Numbered from the stretch's first letter, positions 38,088 to 48,684 are shown. The stretch is DNA of 64,000 bases from an uncultured Shewanella sp. (GCF_947491715.1 NZ_CANLKR010000003.1:124001-188000); one strand, 5' to 3'. Notes: a model not told the origin generated them from the sequence alone. Numbers and translations: made by a program.

Positions 38088-40388
38088 ATGTTAGAAAAAT
38101 GGGTTAATGGATTGGAGTTGTTTCTATTTCGCCAACGTGCTTGGGTTATTGGTGTTTTTATTATTATCACTGTGTGCTTAGGTTATCAGGCCAGCCTCCT
38201 GAAGATGGATGCGGCTTTTGTTAAAAATATTCCCCTGTCTCATCCTTATATGCAGACTTACCTGAGGCATCAGCAACAATTTGGTGGTGCCAATAGTATT
38301 ATGGTGGCGATTGAAAATACCAAAGGAGACATCTTTAATCCTATCTTTTTCGATGCGTTAAAAAAGGTACATGATCAACTCTTTTTTATTCCTGGGGTGG
38401 ACAGGGCGCAGGTGAAGTCGCTTTTCTCGCCTTCGACGCGTTTTACTGAGGTGGTCGAAGAAGGGTTTGCTGGAGGGCCTGTCATTCCTGCCGATTTTAC
38501 CTTGACGCCGGCAGGGCTTGAAGTTGTTCGCAGTAATATTGAAAAAGCAGGCATTGTCGGTCGTTTGATTGCACAAGATTACTCTGCTGCCATGGTGAAG
38601 GTTCAATTATTGGACTTTGACCCTCAAACGGGGGAGCCATTAGACACATTAGCGTTTGCTCAGCAGTTAGAAATGCAACTTCGCAGCCAGTATGAGAATG
38701 ATGATATTAACATTCATATTATTGGTTTTGCTAAAATGGCGGGGGATGTGGCAGACGGGGCAAAAGGGGTGGTACTTTTTTTCCTATTGGCCATTTTTAT
38801 TACTGCCATTATGGTGTATTTATTTTCACGTTCTTTCATTTTAACGTTTCTTCCATTGCTCTGTAGTCTCGTGGCTGTTTGCTGGCAGTTAGGCTTACTT
38901 ACCTTAATGGGATTTGGTTTAGATCCCATGTCAATATTGATCCCCTTTTTGGTGTTTGCGATTGGCGTGAGCCACAGTGTACAGATGATTAATGGTGTTA
39001 AGCGTCATGTCTTAGCTGGGCAGAGCACCAAAGGGGCTGCGGCGCTTGCTTTTCGAGGGTTATTAATTCCAGGTGGTATAGCATTACTTTCTGATACTGT
39101 TGGATTTTTAACATTATTGACCATAGATATTGGTATTATTCGAGAGCTGGCCATTTCCGCATCCCTTGGTGTTGCAGTGATTATTTTAACGAATTTAATT
39201 TTACTGCCCTTACTGATCTCATATACCCAATTACAGGTTAATCAATCCACAGCATCTTCAATGACAAGGATTTGGCGTAAATTATCTTTGTTTGCGACGC
39301 CCAAATATGCAGTGGTTATTTTATCCATTACCGCATTGATTTATGTACTGGGTTTTTTTCAAGCGAGGGAGATGAAAATTGGGGATTTAAATGCAGGGGC
39401 GTCTGCTCTACATCAAGATGCGAGGTATAACCAAGATACTTTTTTTATTACCGATCATTTTTCTATTACTACAGATGTGTTGACAGTGATTGTTGAAGCG
39501 TTCCCTGAAGCTTGTACTTATCATGATACACTTTCTCAAATTGATGAGTTTGAGTGGCGGCTCAGTAATACGCTTGGCGTTGAATCGACGGCCAGTTTGG
39601 CTTCTGTGGCAAAAAGAGTGAATACAGGTTTTAATGAAGGCAATCCCAAATGGCACATATTGCCTCGCACAACAGCCAGTTTAGTGCAAGCTGTTGGACG
39701 AGTGCCCACCACATCGGGGTTATTGAATCGTGATTGTTCGGTCATGCCCATTTATGTTTTTTTAACCGATCATAAAGCCGATACCATTGAGCGTGTGTTA
39801 GTGAAAGTAAAACACCTCTCGAGTGAAATGGAGACGGATAAACTCCGTTTTGCTTTAGCGTCTGGTCCCGTTGGCGTGATGGCGGCCACCAATGAAACGG
39901 TGGCCGAAGCGCAATGGCCTATGATGTTATATGTCTATGGTGCGGTCTTTATTTTATGCTTGATGAGCTTTCGATCGTTAAGAGCCACCTTGGCGGTGAT
40001 CATTCCTTTGTACGTAGTATCCACGCTTGCACAAGCACTCATGACATTTTTAGGCATTGGATTGGCGGTGAGCACATTGCCTGTTATTGCATTGGGTGTT
40101 GGAATTGGGGTCGATTATGGTATTTATATTTTATCCACCATGGCTGTGAGGCTCAGAGCCGGTGATTCTGTGCAAAAAGCTTATTATCAAGCCCTTGTTG
40201 AAAGAGGCAGTGCCGTCATGTTCACTGGTCTGACCTTGTCTATTGGGGTCAGTACGTGGTTTTTTTCGGCATTAAAGTTTCAAATGGACATGGGAATATT
40301 ACTGACTTTTATGTTTTTAGTTAACATGTTGGGAGCCATAATTATTTTACCTGCATTAGCGGCGATACTTTGGCGGCAGCCTAGGTAA
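38088..40388 (+). CDS. MMPL/RND-family transporter
   Basis: A 766-residue inner-membrane protein with about 12 helices in two halves: one helix at 18-35, large periplasmic loop 40-220, five helices 225-385, one at 405-425, second loop, five helices 620-760. Signature segments are FLVFAIGVSHSVQMINGVKR and, in the second half, ALGVGIGVDYGIYILS with the Asp used for proton coupling. This HAE3/MMPL type moves hydrophobic molecules. It belongs with the three preceding genes and is followed by a terminator. Confidence 0.9.
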   Translation: MLEKWVNGLELFLFRQRAWVIGVFIIITVCLGYQASLLKMDAAFVKNIPLSHPYMQTYLRHQQQFGGANSIMVAIENTKGDIFNPIFFDALKKVHDQLFFIPGVDRAQVKSLFSPSTRFTEVVEEGFAGGPVIPADFTLTPAGLEVVRSNIEKAGIVGRLIAQDYSAAMVKVQLLDFDPQTGEPLDTLAFAQQLEMQLRSQYENDDINIHIIGFAKMAGDVADGAKGVVLFFLLAIFITAIMVYLFSRSFILTFLPLLCSLVAVCWQLGLLTLMGFGLDPMSILIPFLVFAIGVSHSVQMINGVKRHVLAGQSTKGAAALAFRGLLIPGGIALLSDTVGFLTLLTIDIGIIRELAISASLGVAVIILTNLILLPLLISYTQLQVNQSTASSMTRIWRKLSLFATPKYAVVILSITALIYVLGFFQAREMKIGDLNAGASALHQDARYNQDTFFITDHFSITTDVLTVIVEAFPEACTYHDTLSQIDEFEWRLSNTLGVESTASLASVAKRVNTGFNEGNPKWHILPRTTASLVQAVGRVPTTSGLLNRDCSVMPIYVFLTDHKADTIERVLVKVKHLSSEMETDKLRFALASGPVGVMAATNETVAEAQWPMMLYVYGAVFILCLMSFRSLRATLAVIIPLYVVSTLAQALMTFLGIGLAVSTLPVIALGVGIGVDYGIYILSTMAVRLRAGDSVQKAYYQALVERGSAVMFTGLTLSIGVSTWFFSALKFQMDMGILLTFMFLVNMLGAIIILPALAAILWRQPR

Positions 40389-40398
40389 TATCTAACTA

Positions 40399-40421
40399 AA
40401 AGAGGAGCTTGACTCCTCTTT
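40399..40421 (+). terminator. Terminator of the MMPL cluster
   Basis: A 9-bp stem AAAGAGGAG/CTCCTCTTT with a 5-base loop, followed by a mixed T-rich tract, lies 10 bases past the MMPL stop. Confidence 0.8.
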
Positions 40422-40557
40422 CTTTTGAATAAATAGTCTTAATTCATGATTGTAATTTCAGTTCTTCTCATCAAGATGTTAAAAACATGTATGAGTGGTG
40501 GATGTACCACTAAAATAATCCTCGAAATATAGTGCATTTAGTAATAAACTTCGCCCC

Positions 40558-40594
40558 ATGACCGAGGTCAGATTCTGGGCTCAGGTCATTTTTT
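40558..40594 (+). promoter_or_regulatory. Terminator-like hairpin in the gdhB leader
   Basis: ATGACC plus GAG (40558-40566) pairs with CTC, a bulged A and GGTCAT (40580-40589), followed by six T. It lies 55 bases before the gdhB start with no gene end upstream of it, so it may be an attenuator or a 5'-UTR structure. An AT-rich promoter-like segment (about 40513-40550) precedes it. Confidence 0.55.
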
Positions 40595-40649
40595 ATAAGC
40601 ATCCAAAAATTATAAAAGCGCGGCTATAGACCCTTAAGGAAACAGCAAC

Positions 40650-43600
40650 ATGGCCTTGAAAGATGCAATGCCTTCAGTATTACTTGAAAATGTAGTAAAT
40701 CTTATTCATTCCAAAGTACCTAATTCTCATGCGAAACAAGTTGAGCAATTTGCAAATTGTCTCTATGCGCATATGTCAAAAGATGATCTCAATGCCCGTA
40801 ATGACAGTGATCTATATGGCGCAGTATTGAGCCAATGGAACGCATTAAATAAGACATCGGTAGGCAAAGGACATATTCGTGTTTATAACCCGAGCCAGTC
40901 AAAACACGGTTGGGAATCAGCCCATTCTGTGATTGAAGTGATCCAGCCTGATATGCCATTTCTTGTTGATTCAATTGGTATGGCAATTAATCGATTTGGC
41001 ATCACCGCTCATATGTTGTTACATACACCTATGTCTATTGAGCGTAAGGATGGGGATGTCACCCATGTCAGTTACAGTGATGAAGGACGTGATGATTTAG
41101 AAAAAGTCGCCGTATTTTTAATTGAAATTGACAGACAAAGCAGCAACGAAGACATTAAATTATTAGAAAAAGAAATTGCTTCTGTTGTCGCAGATGTGGC
41201 CGCTTCTGTCAATGATTGGCAGGCAATGTCAACCAAGTTGACTGAAACGATTGTAGAGCTTGATAGCCGCCCATACCCTGGGGCTAAATCAGAGCTTGAA
41301 GAAACGTCTCGTTTTTTGACTTACCTTAATAATCATCATTTTACCTTATTGGGTTATCGCCGATATGATCTTCGTAAAGTCGAAGGGGATCTGGAGCTGA
41401 TTGCAGATAAAGCCTCGAGTTTAGGTTTGTTTAGTAAATCGGCAAAATCTGAGGCAGAACGTGGTGTATTATTATCGAATTTCTCAGAAGTTGCGCGTAA
41501 AGAAGCGTTAGATGACAGTTTGTTAGTGTTGACCAAAAGCAGCGAAAAAAGCCGAGTACATCGTCCTGCCTATGTTGATTACATTGGTATTAAACGCTTT
41601 AATGATGCGGGTGAAGTGGTTGGTGAGGATCGTTTTATTGGTCTTTATGCATCGAATCTGTATAACCGTAGTCCGCGTGAAATCCCACTGCTTGCTGAGA
41701 AAGTTGAGCGAGTATTAAAAGCGTCTGGCCTTGCTCCTCGCTCTCATGATCACAAAGCTTTATTGCATATTTTAGAAACGTTACCCCGTGATGAGCTTAT
41801 TCAAGCTAATGTTAAAGAGCTTGCCCATATTGCTCATGGCGTGTTGGAAATGCAAGATAGGGATAGATTGAAGCTGTTTGTGCGTAAAGACGGCTATGGT
41901 CGCTTTTTATCTTGCCTTGTATATGTAGCAAAAGATCGCTATAACACTAAGTTACGTGAAGACACACAACGTATTTTAGCGCAACATTTTAACAGTAATG
42001 AAACGGTTGAATTCACGACTTATTTCTCTGAATCGACACTGGCTCGAACTCATTACATTGTCAAAGTTGAAAACAACAATATGGACGTGGACGTGGCTGC
42101 GATTGAGAAAAATTTAATGGAAGCTGCACGCTCTTGGGAAGACAAACTGGGCAGTGCGTTAGTCAGTGCCCAAGGCGAAGAAATGGGTACCAGCTTAGTG
42201 AAACGCTATGTTGACGCTTTTCCTCGCAGCTATAAAGAAGATGTGTTACCTACCTCTTCGGTGGTCGATATTGAGCATTTAGAAGCATTGGATGACGATC
42301 ATAAATTGGGGATGTTGTTTTATCAGCCGCAAGAAACGGCGCTGAAGAACAGTAAAGTGCGTTTGAAGCTGTTTCACAAGGATGAGCCTATTCACTTATC
42401 TGATGTGCTTCCTATGCTTGAAAACTTCGGCTTAAGAGTGATTAATGAACGCCCTTATGAAGTGATCACCGCTGACGGGGCAACGTACTGGATTTTAGAC
42501 TTCTTGATGACGGCGCAAGCCGTGGCCAGTGATAACCTGGCTGATAGTCAAGACAGGTTCCAAACCGCATTAGCTCAAGTTTGGAATAAAAAGCTTGAAG
42601 ATGACGGGTTTAACCGTTTAGTGCTATCGACGGGACTGACTGGCCGAGAAGTGTCAGTATTACGGGCTTATGCGAAATATATGCGTCAAATTGATTCGAC
42701 GTTCAGTCAAGCCTATATCGAAGAAACCTTTAGCCGTTATCCGCAAATAGCCGATTTATTGGTTAAAATGTATATTCGCAAGTTTAATCCTAAATTGAAG
42801 ACACGGACGGTGAATAAGTTCGTGGAACAAATTGATTTACGATTAAATGATGTATCAAGTTTGGATGATGATCGTATTATTCATCGTTATCTTGATTTGA
42901 TTAATGCCACCAATCGAACCAACTTTTATCAGATCACCGAGCAAGGTGATGTGAAGCCTTATATTTCGTTTAAATTTGCCCCAGAGCAAATTCCCGAAAT
43001 GCCACGTCCATTACCTAAGTATGAGATTTTTGTTTACTCTCCGCGAGTTGAAGGTGTGCATTTACGTGGCGGAAAAGTGGCGCGGGGTGGTTTGCGTTGG
43101 TCAGATCGTCGTGAAGATTTCCGTACCGAAGTCTTAGGATTGGTAAAAGCACAGCAAGTTAAGAATACAGTGATTGTGCCTGTGGGCGCTAAAGGGGGCT
43201 TTGTTTGTAAACAATTGCCTACTGAAGGCGGCCGTGAAGCTTTTTTTGCTGAAGGGCAAGCTTGCTATAAATTATTCATTCGAGGCTTACTCGACATCAG
43301 TGATAATATTATCAATGGTGAAATTGTGCCACCGGATAATGTGGTTCGTCATGATGAAGATGACGCCTATCTCGTTGTTGCAGCTGATAAAGGAACGGCA
43401 ACTTTCTCCGATATAGCCAATGGTATCGCCGAGGAATACAATTTTTGGTTGGGCGACGCTTTTGCATCAGGTGGCAGCAATGGCTACGATCATAAGAAAA
43501 TGGGGATCACAGCTCGAGGCGCTTGGGAGTCGGTTAAACGTCATTTCCGTGAAATGGGGGTTAATTGCCAAACCACAGACTTTACCTGTTTAGCCGTCGG

Positions 43601-45494
43601 TGATATGGGTGGAGATGTGTTTGGTAATGGCATGTTGCTGTCAAAGCACACGCGTTTGATTGCTGCTTTTAACCACATGCATATCTTTATTGATCCTAAC
43701 CCTGATGTTGAAAAGAGTTATGCTGAACGTGAACGTTTATTTGTTTTACCACGCTCAAGTTGGGAAGATTATAATAAAGAGTTGATCTCTAAAGGCGGTG
43801 GGGTTTTCTTACGTTCTGCGAAATCCATTCCATTATCCAGTGAAATGAAAACCATGCTGGGAACACATAAAGCCAGTATGACGCCCATAGAGCTGCTTAA
43901 GCAGTTACTTAAAATGGACGTTGATCTACTTTGGAATGGCGGTATTGGCACCTATGTTAAGGCAACCAGTGAATCTCATGCTGAGGTGGGCGATCGTGCT
44001 AATGATAGTTTACGGGTCAATGGTAATGAGCTGAAAGCGAAAATTATTGGTGAAGGGGGTAATTTAGGTTGCACTCAGCTGGGTCGTATTGAATATACTG
44101 CCAATGGCGGTCGAATGAATACCGACTTTGTGGATAATGTGGGCGGTGTAGATTGCTCTGATATCGAAGTGAATATCAAAATCTTGCTGAATGCGTTGGT
44201 GGCTGAAGGTGAGATGACACTCAAGCAACGTAATCGTCTATTGGAAGATATGACGGAAGAAGTCAGTCGAATTGTATTAGATGATTGTAAGGCACAAACT
44301 CGCAGTATTTCGGTTACTCAAGTGCGTGGTGCAGATGAACTGAAAGAACAAATTCGCTTTATTCATTATCTTGAGAAAGAAGGTAAGCTGGATCGAGCCT
44401 TGGAGTTTTTACCCACTGAGGATGATTTAGCCGATCGCTTGGTGAAAGGGCAGCCGTTAACTCGCCCTGAGTTATCGGTATTGGTTGCCTATGCGAAGAT
44501 GTTATTGAAAGAGCAGCTGCTGATCCCTGAAATTACAGAAGATAACTTTATTAAGCAATCTTTAGTGGCGTATTTCCCTGAGCAGTTACAAGCTAAATAT
44601 ACGGCGAATATGGATCAACATCCATTGAAAGGTGAGATTATTGCCACCTCATTAGCCAATGGTATTGTGAATGACATGGGGCTGAATTTCGTTCAGCGAA
44701 TGCAAGAAGAAACAGGGGCCACTATTACTGAAGTGGCGACCTGCTATACCATGGCCAGTGAGGTCTTTAGTTTAGAGTCAATGACTAAAGATATCATTGC
44801 ATTAAATGGTTTGATGCCAGCACTTGTTCAGTGTGAAATGTTACATCAATTACGCCGTAATATTCGCCGTGCTAGTCGTTGGTTCTTACGTCATCGTAAT
44901 CGTAATATGAGCATTGAGCAAAGTGTGGCTTTCTTCAAACCAGTGTTTGATGAGCTAAATGAGACAGTACATCAATACATGGTGCAAGATGAAGTGGATA
45001 CCATTTTATCTGAAACACAAGCGATGGTGAACGAAGGGGTTCCAGAGAAGCTAGCGATGTCTGTTGCGAATGTCAGTACCTTATTCTCATCCCTTGATAT
45101 TGCTCAGATTGTAGATTTGGAGTCTAAACCCATTAGTTTAGTTGCCGAGACTTACTTTAAACTGGGATCGAAAGTTGATTTACATTGGTTCTTAGATCAG
45201 ATCAGTGCACAGCCTGTAGCTAACCATTGGCAAGCTTTGGCTAGAGCCGCGTTTAGAGAAGAGCTTGATTGGCAACAACGTTCATTATGTTCAGTGGTGC
45301 TTCGCAGTTGTACTAAAGATCTGACTGCAGAGCCGCTTATCGAAGAGTGGATCGAAGCGCATCAAGGTTTATTGGAAAGATGGTTCCATATGTTGGCGGA
45401 CTTTAAGACATCACAAAGTCATGAGTTTGCTAAGTTCTCAGTGGCTCTACGTGAACTGAATTTATTGATCATTCATTGTGAAGGTCAAGCTTAA
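40650..45494 (+). CDS. gdhB: NAD-specific glutamate dehydrogenase, large (GDH-1600 type)
   Basis: Catabolic enzyme converting glutamate to 2-oxoglutarate and ammonia with NAD. The 1614 residues match the large class of Pseudomonas and Shewanella. An N-terminal regulatory part with ACT-like domains covers about 1-700. The catalytic dehydrogenase core covers about 770-1260, with RGGLRWSDRREDFRTEVLGL, VPVGAKGGFVCK, LAVGDMGGDVFGNGML and GEGGNLGCTQLGRIEY. A helical C-terminal domain completes it. A short terminator then separates it from pyrD. Confidence 0.96.
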   Translation: MALKDAMPSVLLENVVNLIHSKVPNSHAKQVEQFANCLYAHMSKDDLNARNDSDLYGAVLSQWNALNKTSVGKGHIRVYNPSQSKHGWESAHSVIEVIQPDMPFLVDSIGMAINRFGITAHMLLHTPMSIERKDGDVTHVSYSDEGRDDLEKVAVFLIEIDRQSSNEDIKLLEKEIASVVADVAASVNDWQAMSTKLTETIVELDSRPYPGAKSELEETSRFLTYLNNHHFTLLGYRRYDLRKVEGDLELIADKASSLGLFSKSAKSEAERGVLLSNFSEVARKEALDDSLLVLTKSSEKSRVHRPAYVDYIGIKRFNDAGEVVGEDRFIGLYASNLYNRSPREIPLLAEKVERVLKASGLAPRSHDHKALLHILETLPRDELIQANVKELAHIAHGVLEMQDRDRLKLFVRKDGYGRFLSCLVYVAKDRYNTKLREDTQRILAQHFNSNETVEFTTYFSESTLARTHYIVKVENNNMDVDVAAIEKNLMEAARSWEDKLGSALVSAQGEEMGTSLVKRYVDAFPRSYKEDVLPTSSVVDIEHLEALDDDHKLGMLFYQPQETALKNSKVRLKLFHKDEPIHLSDVLPMLENFGLRVINERPYEVITADGATYWILDFLMTAQAVASDNLADSQDRFQTALAQVWNKKLEDDGFNRLVLSTGLTGREVSVLRAYAKYMRQIDSTFSQAYIEETFSRYPQIADLLVKMYIRKFNPKLKTRTVNKFVEQIDLRLNDVSSLDDDRIIHRYLDLINATNRTNFYQITEQGDVKPYISFKFAPEQIPEMPRPLPKYEIFVYSPRVEGVHLRGGKVARGGLRWSDRREDFRTEVLGLVKAQQVKNTVIVPVGAKGGFVCKQLPTEGGREAFFAEGQACYKLFIRGLLDISDNIINGEIVPPDNVVRHDEDDAYLVVAADKGTATFSDIANGIAEEYNFWLGDAFASGGSNGYDHKKMGITARGAWESVKRHFREMGVNCQTTDFTCLAVGDMGGDVFGNGMLLSKHTRLIAAFNHMHIFIDPNPDVEKSYAERERLFVLPRSSWEDYNKELISKGGGVFLRSAKSIPLSSEMKTMLGTHKASMTPIELLKQLLKMDVDLLWNGGIGTYVKATSESHAEVGDRANDSLRVNGNELKAKIIGEGGNLGCTQLGRIEYTANGGRMNTDFVDNVGGVDCSDIEVNIKILLNALVAEGEMTLKQRNRLLEDMTEEVSRIVLDDCKAQTRSISVTQVRGADELKEQIRFIHYLEKEGKLDRALEFLPTEDDLADRLVKGQPLTRPELSVLVAYAKMLLKEQLLIPEITEDNFIKQSLVAYFPEQLQAKYTANMDQHPLKGEIIATSLANGIVNDMGLNFVQRMQEETGATITEVATCYTMASEVFSLESMTKDIIALNGLMPALVQCEMLHQLRRNIRRASRWFLRHRNRNMSIEQSVAFFKPVFDELNETVHQYMVQDEVDTILSETQAMVNEGVPEKLAMSVANVSTLFSSLDIAQIVDLESKPISLVAETYFKLGSKVDLHWFLDQISAQPVANHWQALARAAFREELDWQQRSLCSVVLRSCTKDLTAEPLIEEWIEAHQGLLERWFHMLADFKTSQSHEFAKFSVALRELNLLIIHCEGQA

Positions 45495-45512
45495 ATAGTC
45501 ACTCAATTATTA

Positions 45513-45540
45513 GCCCTGGCAAATGCCGGGGCTTTTTTTA
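45513..45540 (+). terminator. Terminator of gdhB
   Basis: A 9-bp stem (45513-45521 with 45526-45534; one G-T pair) with an AAAT loop, followed by six T, lies just before the pyrD ribosome site. Confidence 0.9.
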
Positions 45541-45555
45541 GCGTTAGAGGAAAGC

Positions 45556-46575
45556 ATGTTTTATAAAATTGCCCAAAAGTTCATGTTCAAAATGGATGCA
45601 GAGCGCGCGCATGAGCTGGCACTGTGTAGTTTGAAGTCAACGGCACACTCTCCTTTGAATGGACTTTATGCGCAGAAAGTCCAATCGACTCCTGTGTCAG
45701 TGATGGGGATCACTTTTCCTAATCCAGTGGGGTTGGCGGCGGGTCTCGATAAAAATGGTGAATGCATTGATGCATTTCATGCTATGGGTTTTGGGTTTGT
45801 GGAAGTGGGCACTGTGACACCACGAGCACAGGCAGGCAACCCTAAACCTCGATTATTTAGACTAGAGAAAGCACAAGCCATTATCAATCGTATGGGGTTT
45901 AATAATAAAGGGGTGGATTACCTTGTTCGCAATTTACAAGCGATGAAATCCAATGCGCTTGTGGGGGTCAATATTGGTAAAAATAAAGATACGCCTGTTG
46001 AGCAAGGTAAAGATGACTATTTAATTTGCATGGAGAAAGTGTATCCTTATGCGGCTTATATTACGATTAATATTTCTTCGCCTAATACCCCTGGATTGAG
46101 AAGTTTGCAGTATGGCACCTTATTAGATGAGCTATTATCCAGCTTGAAAGAGAAGCAGCGTGAATTGGCTGAGCAGTACGGCAAATATGTTCCTCTTACG
46201 TTAAAAATTGCACCGGATCTATCGTTAGATGAAATTAAAGATATTGCGACCTCGGTTTTAAAGAATCAATTTGATGGTATTATTGCGACCAATACCACAT
46301 TGGCGCGTGAAACGGTTAAACATTTGCCCTTTGGAGAAGAGGCTGGGGGATTAAGTGGTTTACCGCTTGATCGATTATCGACTTCGGTTGTGCAAGCATT
46401 ATCAGATCATGTGCGTGGGAAAATACCGATTATTGGTGTAGGAGGGATCACAACCGTTGCGTCGGCGTTGGATAAATTCGATGCAGGAGCCAGCTTGGTA
46501 CAAGTGTATTCAGGCTTTATTTATAAGGGGCCTCAACTGATCAAACGGATCATTGATGCTTATAGCGTGAAATAA
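45556..46575 (+). CDS. pyrD: Dihydroorotate dehydrogenase (quinone), class 2
   Basis: Membrane-associated flavoenzyme of pyrimidine synthesis, oxidising dihydroorotate to orotate with quinone. Starting at ATG 45556, with AGAGGAAAG just before it, the protein has 339 residues and the family N-terminus [20 protein letters not shown]. An upstream in-frame start at 45523 lies inside the gdhB terminator and is rejected. Motifs: [41 protein letters not shown] (catalytic Ser) and IIGVGGIT with VQVYSGF (FMN phosphate). Confidence 0.96.
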   Translation: MFYKIAQKFMFKMDAERAHELALCSLKSTAHSPLNGLYAQKVQSTPVSVMGITFPNPVGLAAGLDKNGECIDAFHAMGFGFVEVGTVTPRAQAGNPKPRLFRLEKAQAIINRMGFNNKGVDYLVRNLQAMKSNALVGVNIGKNKDTPVEQGKDDYLICMEKVYPYAAYITINISSPNTPGLRSLQYGTLLDELLSSLKEKQRELAEQYGKYVPLTLKIAPDLSLDEIKDIATSVLKNQFDGIIATNTTLARETVKHLPFGEEAGGLSGLPLDRLSTSVVQALSDHVRGKIPIIGVGGITTVASALDKFDAGASLVQVYSGFIYKGPQLIKRIIDAYSVK

Positions 46576-46602
46576 TCTCTTATCAATTTACAGTTGTATT
46601 TG

Positions 46603-46645
46603 AAATAAGATTTCTTTATCTTATAGAGGTAAAGAAATCTTATTT
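46603..46645. terminator. Long inverted repeat after pyrD
   Basis: A 16-bp perfect stem (46603-46618 with 46630-46645), AT-rich, with an 11-base loop, begins 28 bases past the pyrD stop. It is a probable terminator or 3'-end stabiliser. Confidence 0.75.
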
Positions 46646-46736
46646 AGATGTGTTGTTTATAAGGATATAAATTAACTTTGTGATAGGGGGTAATATCAAC
46701 TATTATCACCTTGTATGATTATAATAGGTAGAGGTT

Positions 46737-47270
46737 ATGTTGTTAATGCCAAACAAGGAATGGCAATGGGTGTATAACGATAACTATAATGTGTTGAGTA
46801 TTTCGTTAGGCGATGAAATGGAATTTTTGACGCCATATACACCAAAAGTCTTAATCCCTGATGCGAAAACATCGCAAATATTTAGTGTCGAGCACGCCAA
46901 ATATTATATTCAAGTGGTTGAACGTTTAAGGCAAGCTTTATCATGCAATGATGCTCATATTGTTCAAATGGCTTTAAATGCGACTGCTGCACGTTTTTTG
47001 CTCAAACCTGAGATGCCAAAATCTTGGTACTTTTCTGTGTCTGATGTTTGTGTTTTTAGTGAAGAAGGCAAGTTATTTCACCTTCAAACACTATCGGAGC
47101 AAGTGACAGTGCTTGTTGTGGAGTCGGGTCTGCAAGCTTCGCTTATCATGCTATTATCAGAACACTGCGTATTATCAGATAGAAAAGTATTAAGGCAGTT
47201 TGATACCATAAAAGTGATGCATGATCGTTTACTGCCTTTGGTTGTGAAAGAACAAGTTGCCGCCGCATAG
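46737..47270 (+). CDS. zapC: Cell division protein ZapC
   Basis: FtsZ-ring stabilising protein restricted to gammaproteobacteria. The 177 residues align well with E. coli ZapC: NKEWQWVYNDNYNVLSISLG at the start, VLIPDAKTSQIFSVEHAKYY, FLLKPEMPKSWYFSVSD in the middle, LQTLSEQVTVLVVESGLQAS, and IKVMHDRLLPLV at the end. It follows pyrD, the same order as in E. coli. ATG 46746 is an alternative start 3 codons in. Confidence 0.9.
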   Translation: MLLMPNKEWQWVYNDNYNVLSISLGDEMEFLTPYTPKVLIPDAKTSQIFSVEHAKYYIQVVERLRQALSCNDAHIVQMALNATAARFLLKPEMPKSWYFSVSDVCVFSEEGKLFHLQTLSEQVTVLVVESGLQASLIMLLSEHCVLSDRKVLRQFDTIKVMHDRLLPLVVKEQVAAA

Positions 47271-47709
47271 TGCCTTTGTTTATTTAAGGCACTCACTGAT
47301 TTTTTCATCCCCCTTAGCTCTCGACCTCCTATCATTGTCGTTTTTCACGGCTCGCCTTTTATCCTTGCGCCTGTCATTTTCTAAAAATTGATGGACAGTG
47401 TCCAGAGATTGAGTATTACACGGGAAAGGTGGCATTCATTTTTTGATAGTTTGCTTAATTCTTATTATTTTTCATATTGTTGAGTGTTGTAAGCTAAAAG
47501 GTGAGGAATTTTTGTTGCAAGTATTGCCTTGCACTAAAATCACGTTTCAGATTATATTTTCCCGCCTAAAGACATGAGAAGTCACTTGGGTCTCTCTGTA
47601 TTCATTTTGCATTGAGTACGCCATCAATAATTTCTAGGATTTAAATTCATAATTGTTCTAAATTTAATTTAGACCATTTTAAATGTGTGAGTGCTTAAGG
47701 GGAAAATTA
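47271..47709. other. Intergenic region before the ABC exporter
   Basis: About 440 bases. No coding frame, RNA gene or clear repeat was seen. It presumably carries the exporter operon's promoter (AT-rich around 47640-47690). Confidence 0.4.
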
Positions 47710-48684
47710 ATGCGTCAATTGAACAGTTATTTTGGTCAAAGGGGATTGGTTTACTTGTTGCCTTTTCTTTTATTATTAACCAGCTGTGGAAAAAATAGTG
47801 ATGGAAAAGTCGCATTAGGTTCATTAATTAGAGAGCGGGTGGTGTTAACAGCAACGGCGAATGAAATCGTGACAGCACTTCCTTTTAAAAAGGGCGATCA
47901 CGTTAAAAAAGGTGACTTATTGGTTCAGCTTTATAACGCTAGACAAAAAGCATTAGTGGATAAAACGATTGCCGATGTGGCTGAAAAAGAAGCCTATTTA
48001 GTTAAGTTACAAAATGGTTCTCGAAAAGAAGATGTGGCCGCGGCTCAAGCAACGCTGAATGATGCAGAGGCGAGTCTTGTCTTAGCGGAAAAAACTTTAG
48101 CCCGTACAAAAGATTTACTGGCTTCTAATTTGACCTCTAAAGCGCAATATGATCAAGATGTGGCCAATCAAAAAACGAGTTTAGCCAGTCGTAATAATGC
48201 CAGAGAAGCCTTATTAAAGTTAACGAATGGGACTAGACCAGAGGATTTAGACTCCGCAGAAGCGAGCCTAGCAGCTGCTAAGGCTGTTTATCAGTCAGAA
48301 AAGTTAACTTATGATCAGTTAAGTGTCGTAGCCACTCGCGATGGTATTTTAGATAATTTACCTTGGAATTTAGGGGAGAGGGTGTCGACAAACTCTCCTG
48401 TGGCAGTGATTTTAAGTGGTGCAACACCTTATGTAAGGGCTTATATTCCTGAGCCGTATCGAGCAAGATTAAAAGTGGGCAGTCAAGTCATGGTGAAAGT
48501 CGATGGCATCAAAAGCCCCTTTCAAGGGGTGATCTCCTGGATTTCAATGGACTCAGCTTATACCCCTTATTATGCTTTAAATGAAGAAGAGCGAAGTCGA
48601 TTGGTGTATTTAGCCGATGTATCACTCCCTGATACAGCAAATGATTTACCGAGTGGCTTGCCTGCGCAGGTGGTTATGCCATGA
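47710..48684 (+). CDS. HlyD-family periplasmic adaptor lipoprotein
   Basis: Membrane fusion protein of an ABC-2 type exporter (YbhG-like). The start at 47710 is preceded by AAGGGGA and gives a lipoprotein signal ending LLLLTSC (Cys at about residue 24); the upstream ATG 47683 would bury this signal. It then has a barrel-sandwich half (FKKGDHVKKGDLLVQLY), a long coiled-coil hairpin with two similar NGSRKEDVAAAQATL and NGTRPEDLDSAEASL segments, and the second half. About 324 residues. Its stop overlaps the next start (ATGA). Confidence 0.88.
   Translation: MRQLNSYFGQRGLVYLLPFLLLLTSCGKNSDGKVALGSLIRERVVLTATANEIVTALPFKKGDHVKKGDLLVQLYNARQKALVDKTIADVAEKEAYLVKLQNGSRKEDVAAAQATLNDAEASLVLAEKTLARTKDLLASNLTSKAQYDQDVANQKTSLASRNNAREALLKLTNGTRPEDLDSAEASLAAAKAVYQSEKLTYDQLSVVATRDGILDNLPWNLGERVSTNSPVAVILSGATPYVRAYIPEPYRARLKVGSQVMVKVDGIKSPFQGVISWISMDSAYTPYYALNEEERSRLVYLADVSLPDTANDLPSGLPAQVVMP

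Noticed and set aside
47683..47709. Upstream ATG for the HlyD-family protein
   Set aside because: It would bury the lipoprotein signal; the ATG at 47710 has a good ribosome site and places the lipobox Cys correctly.
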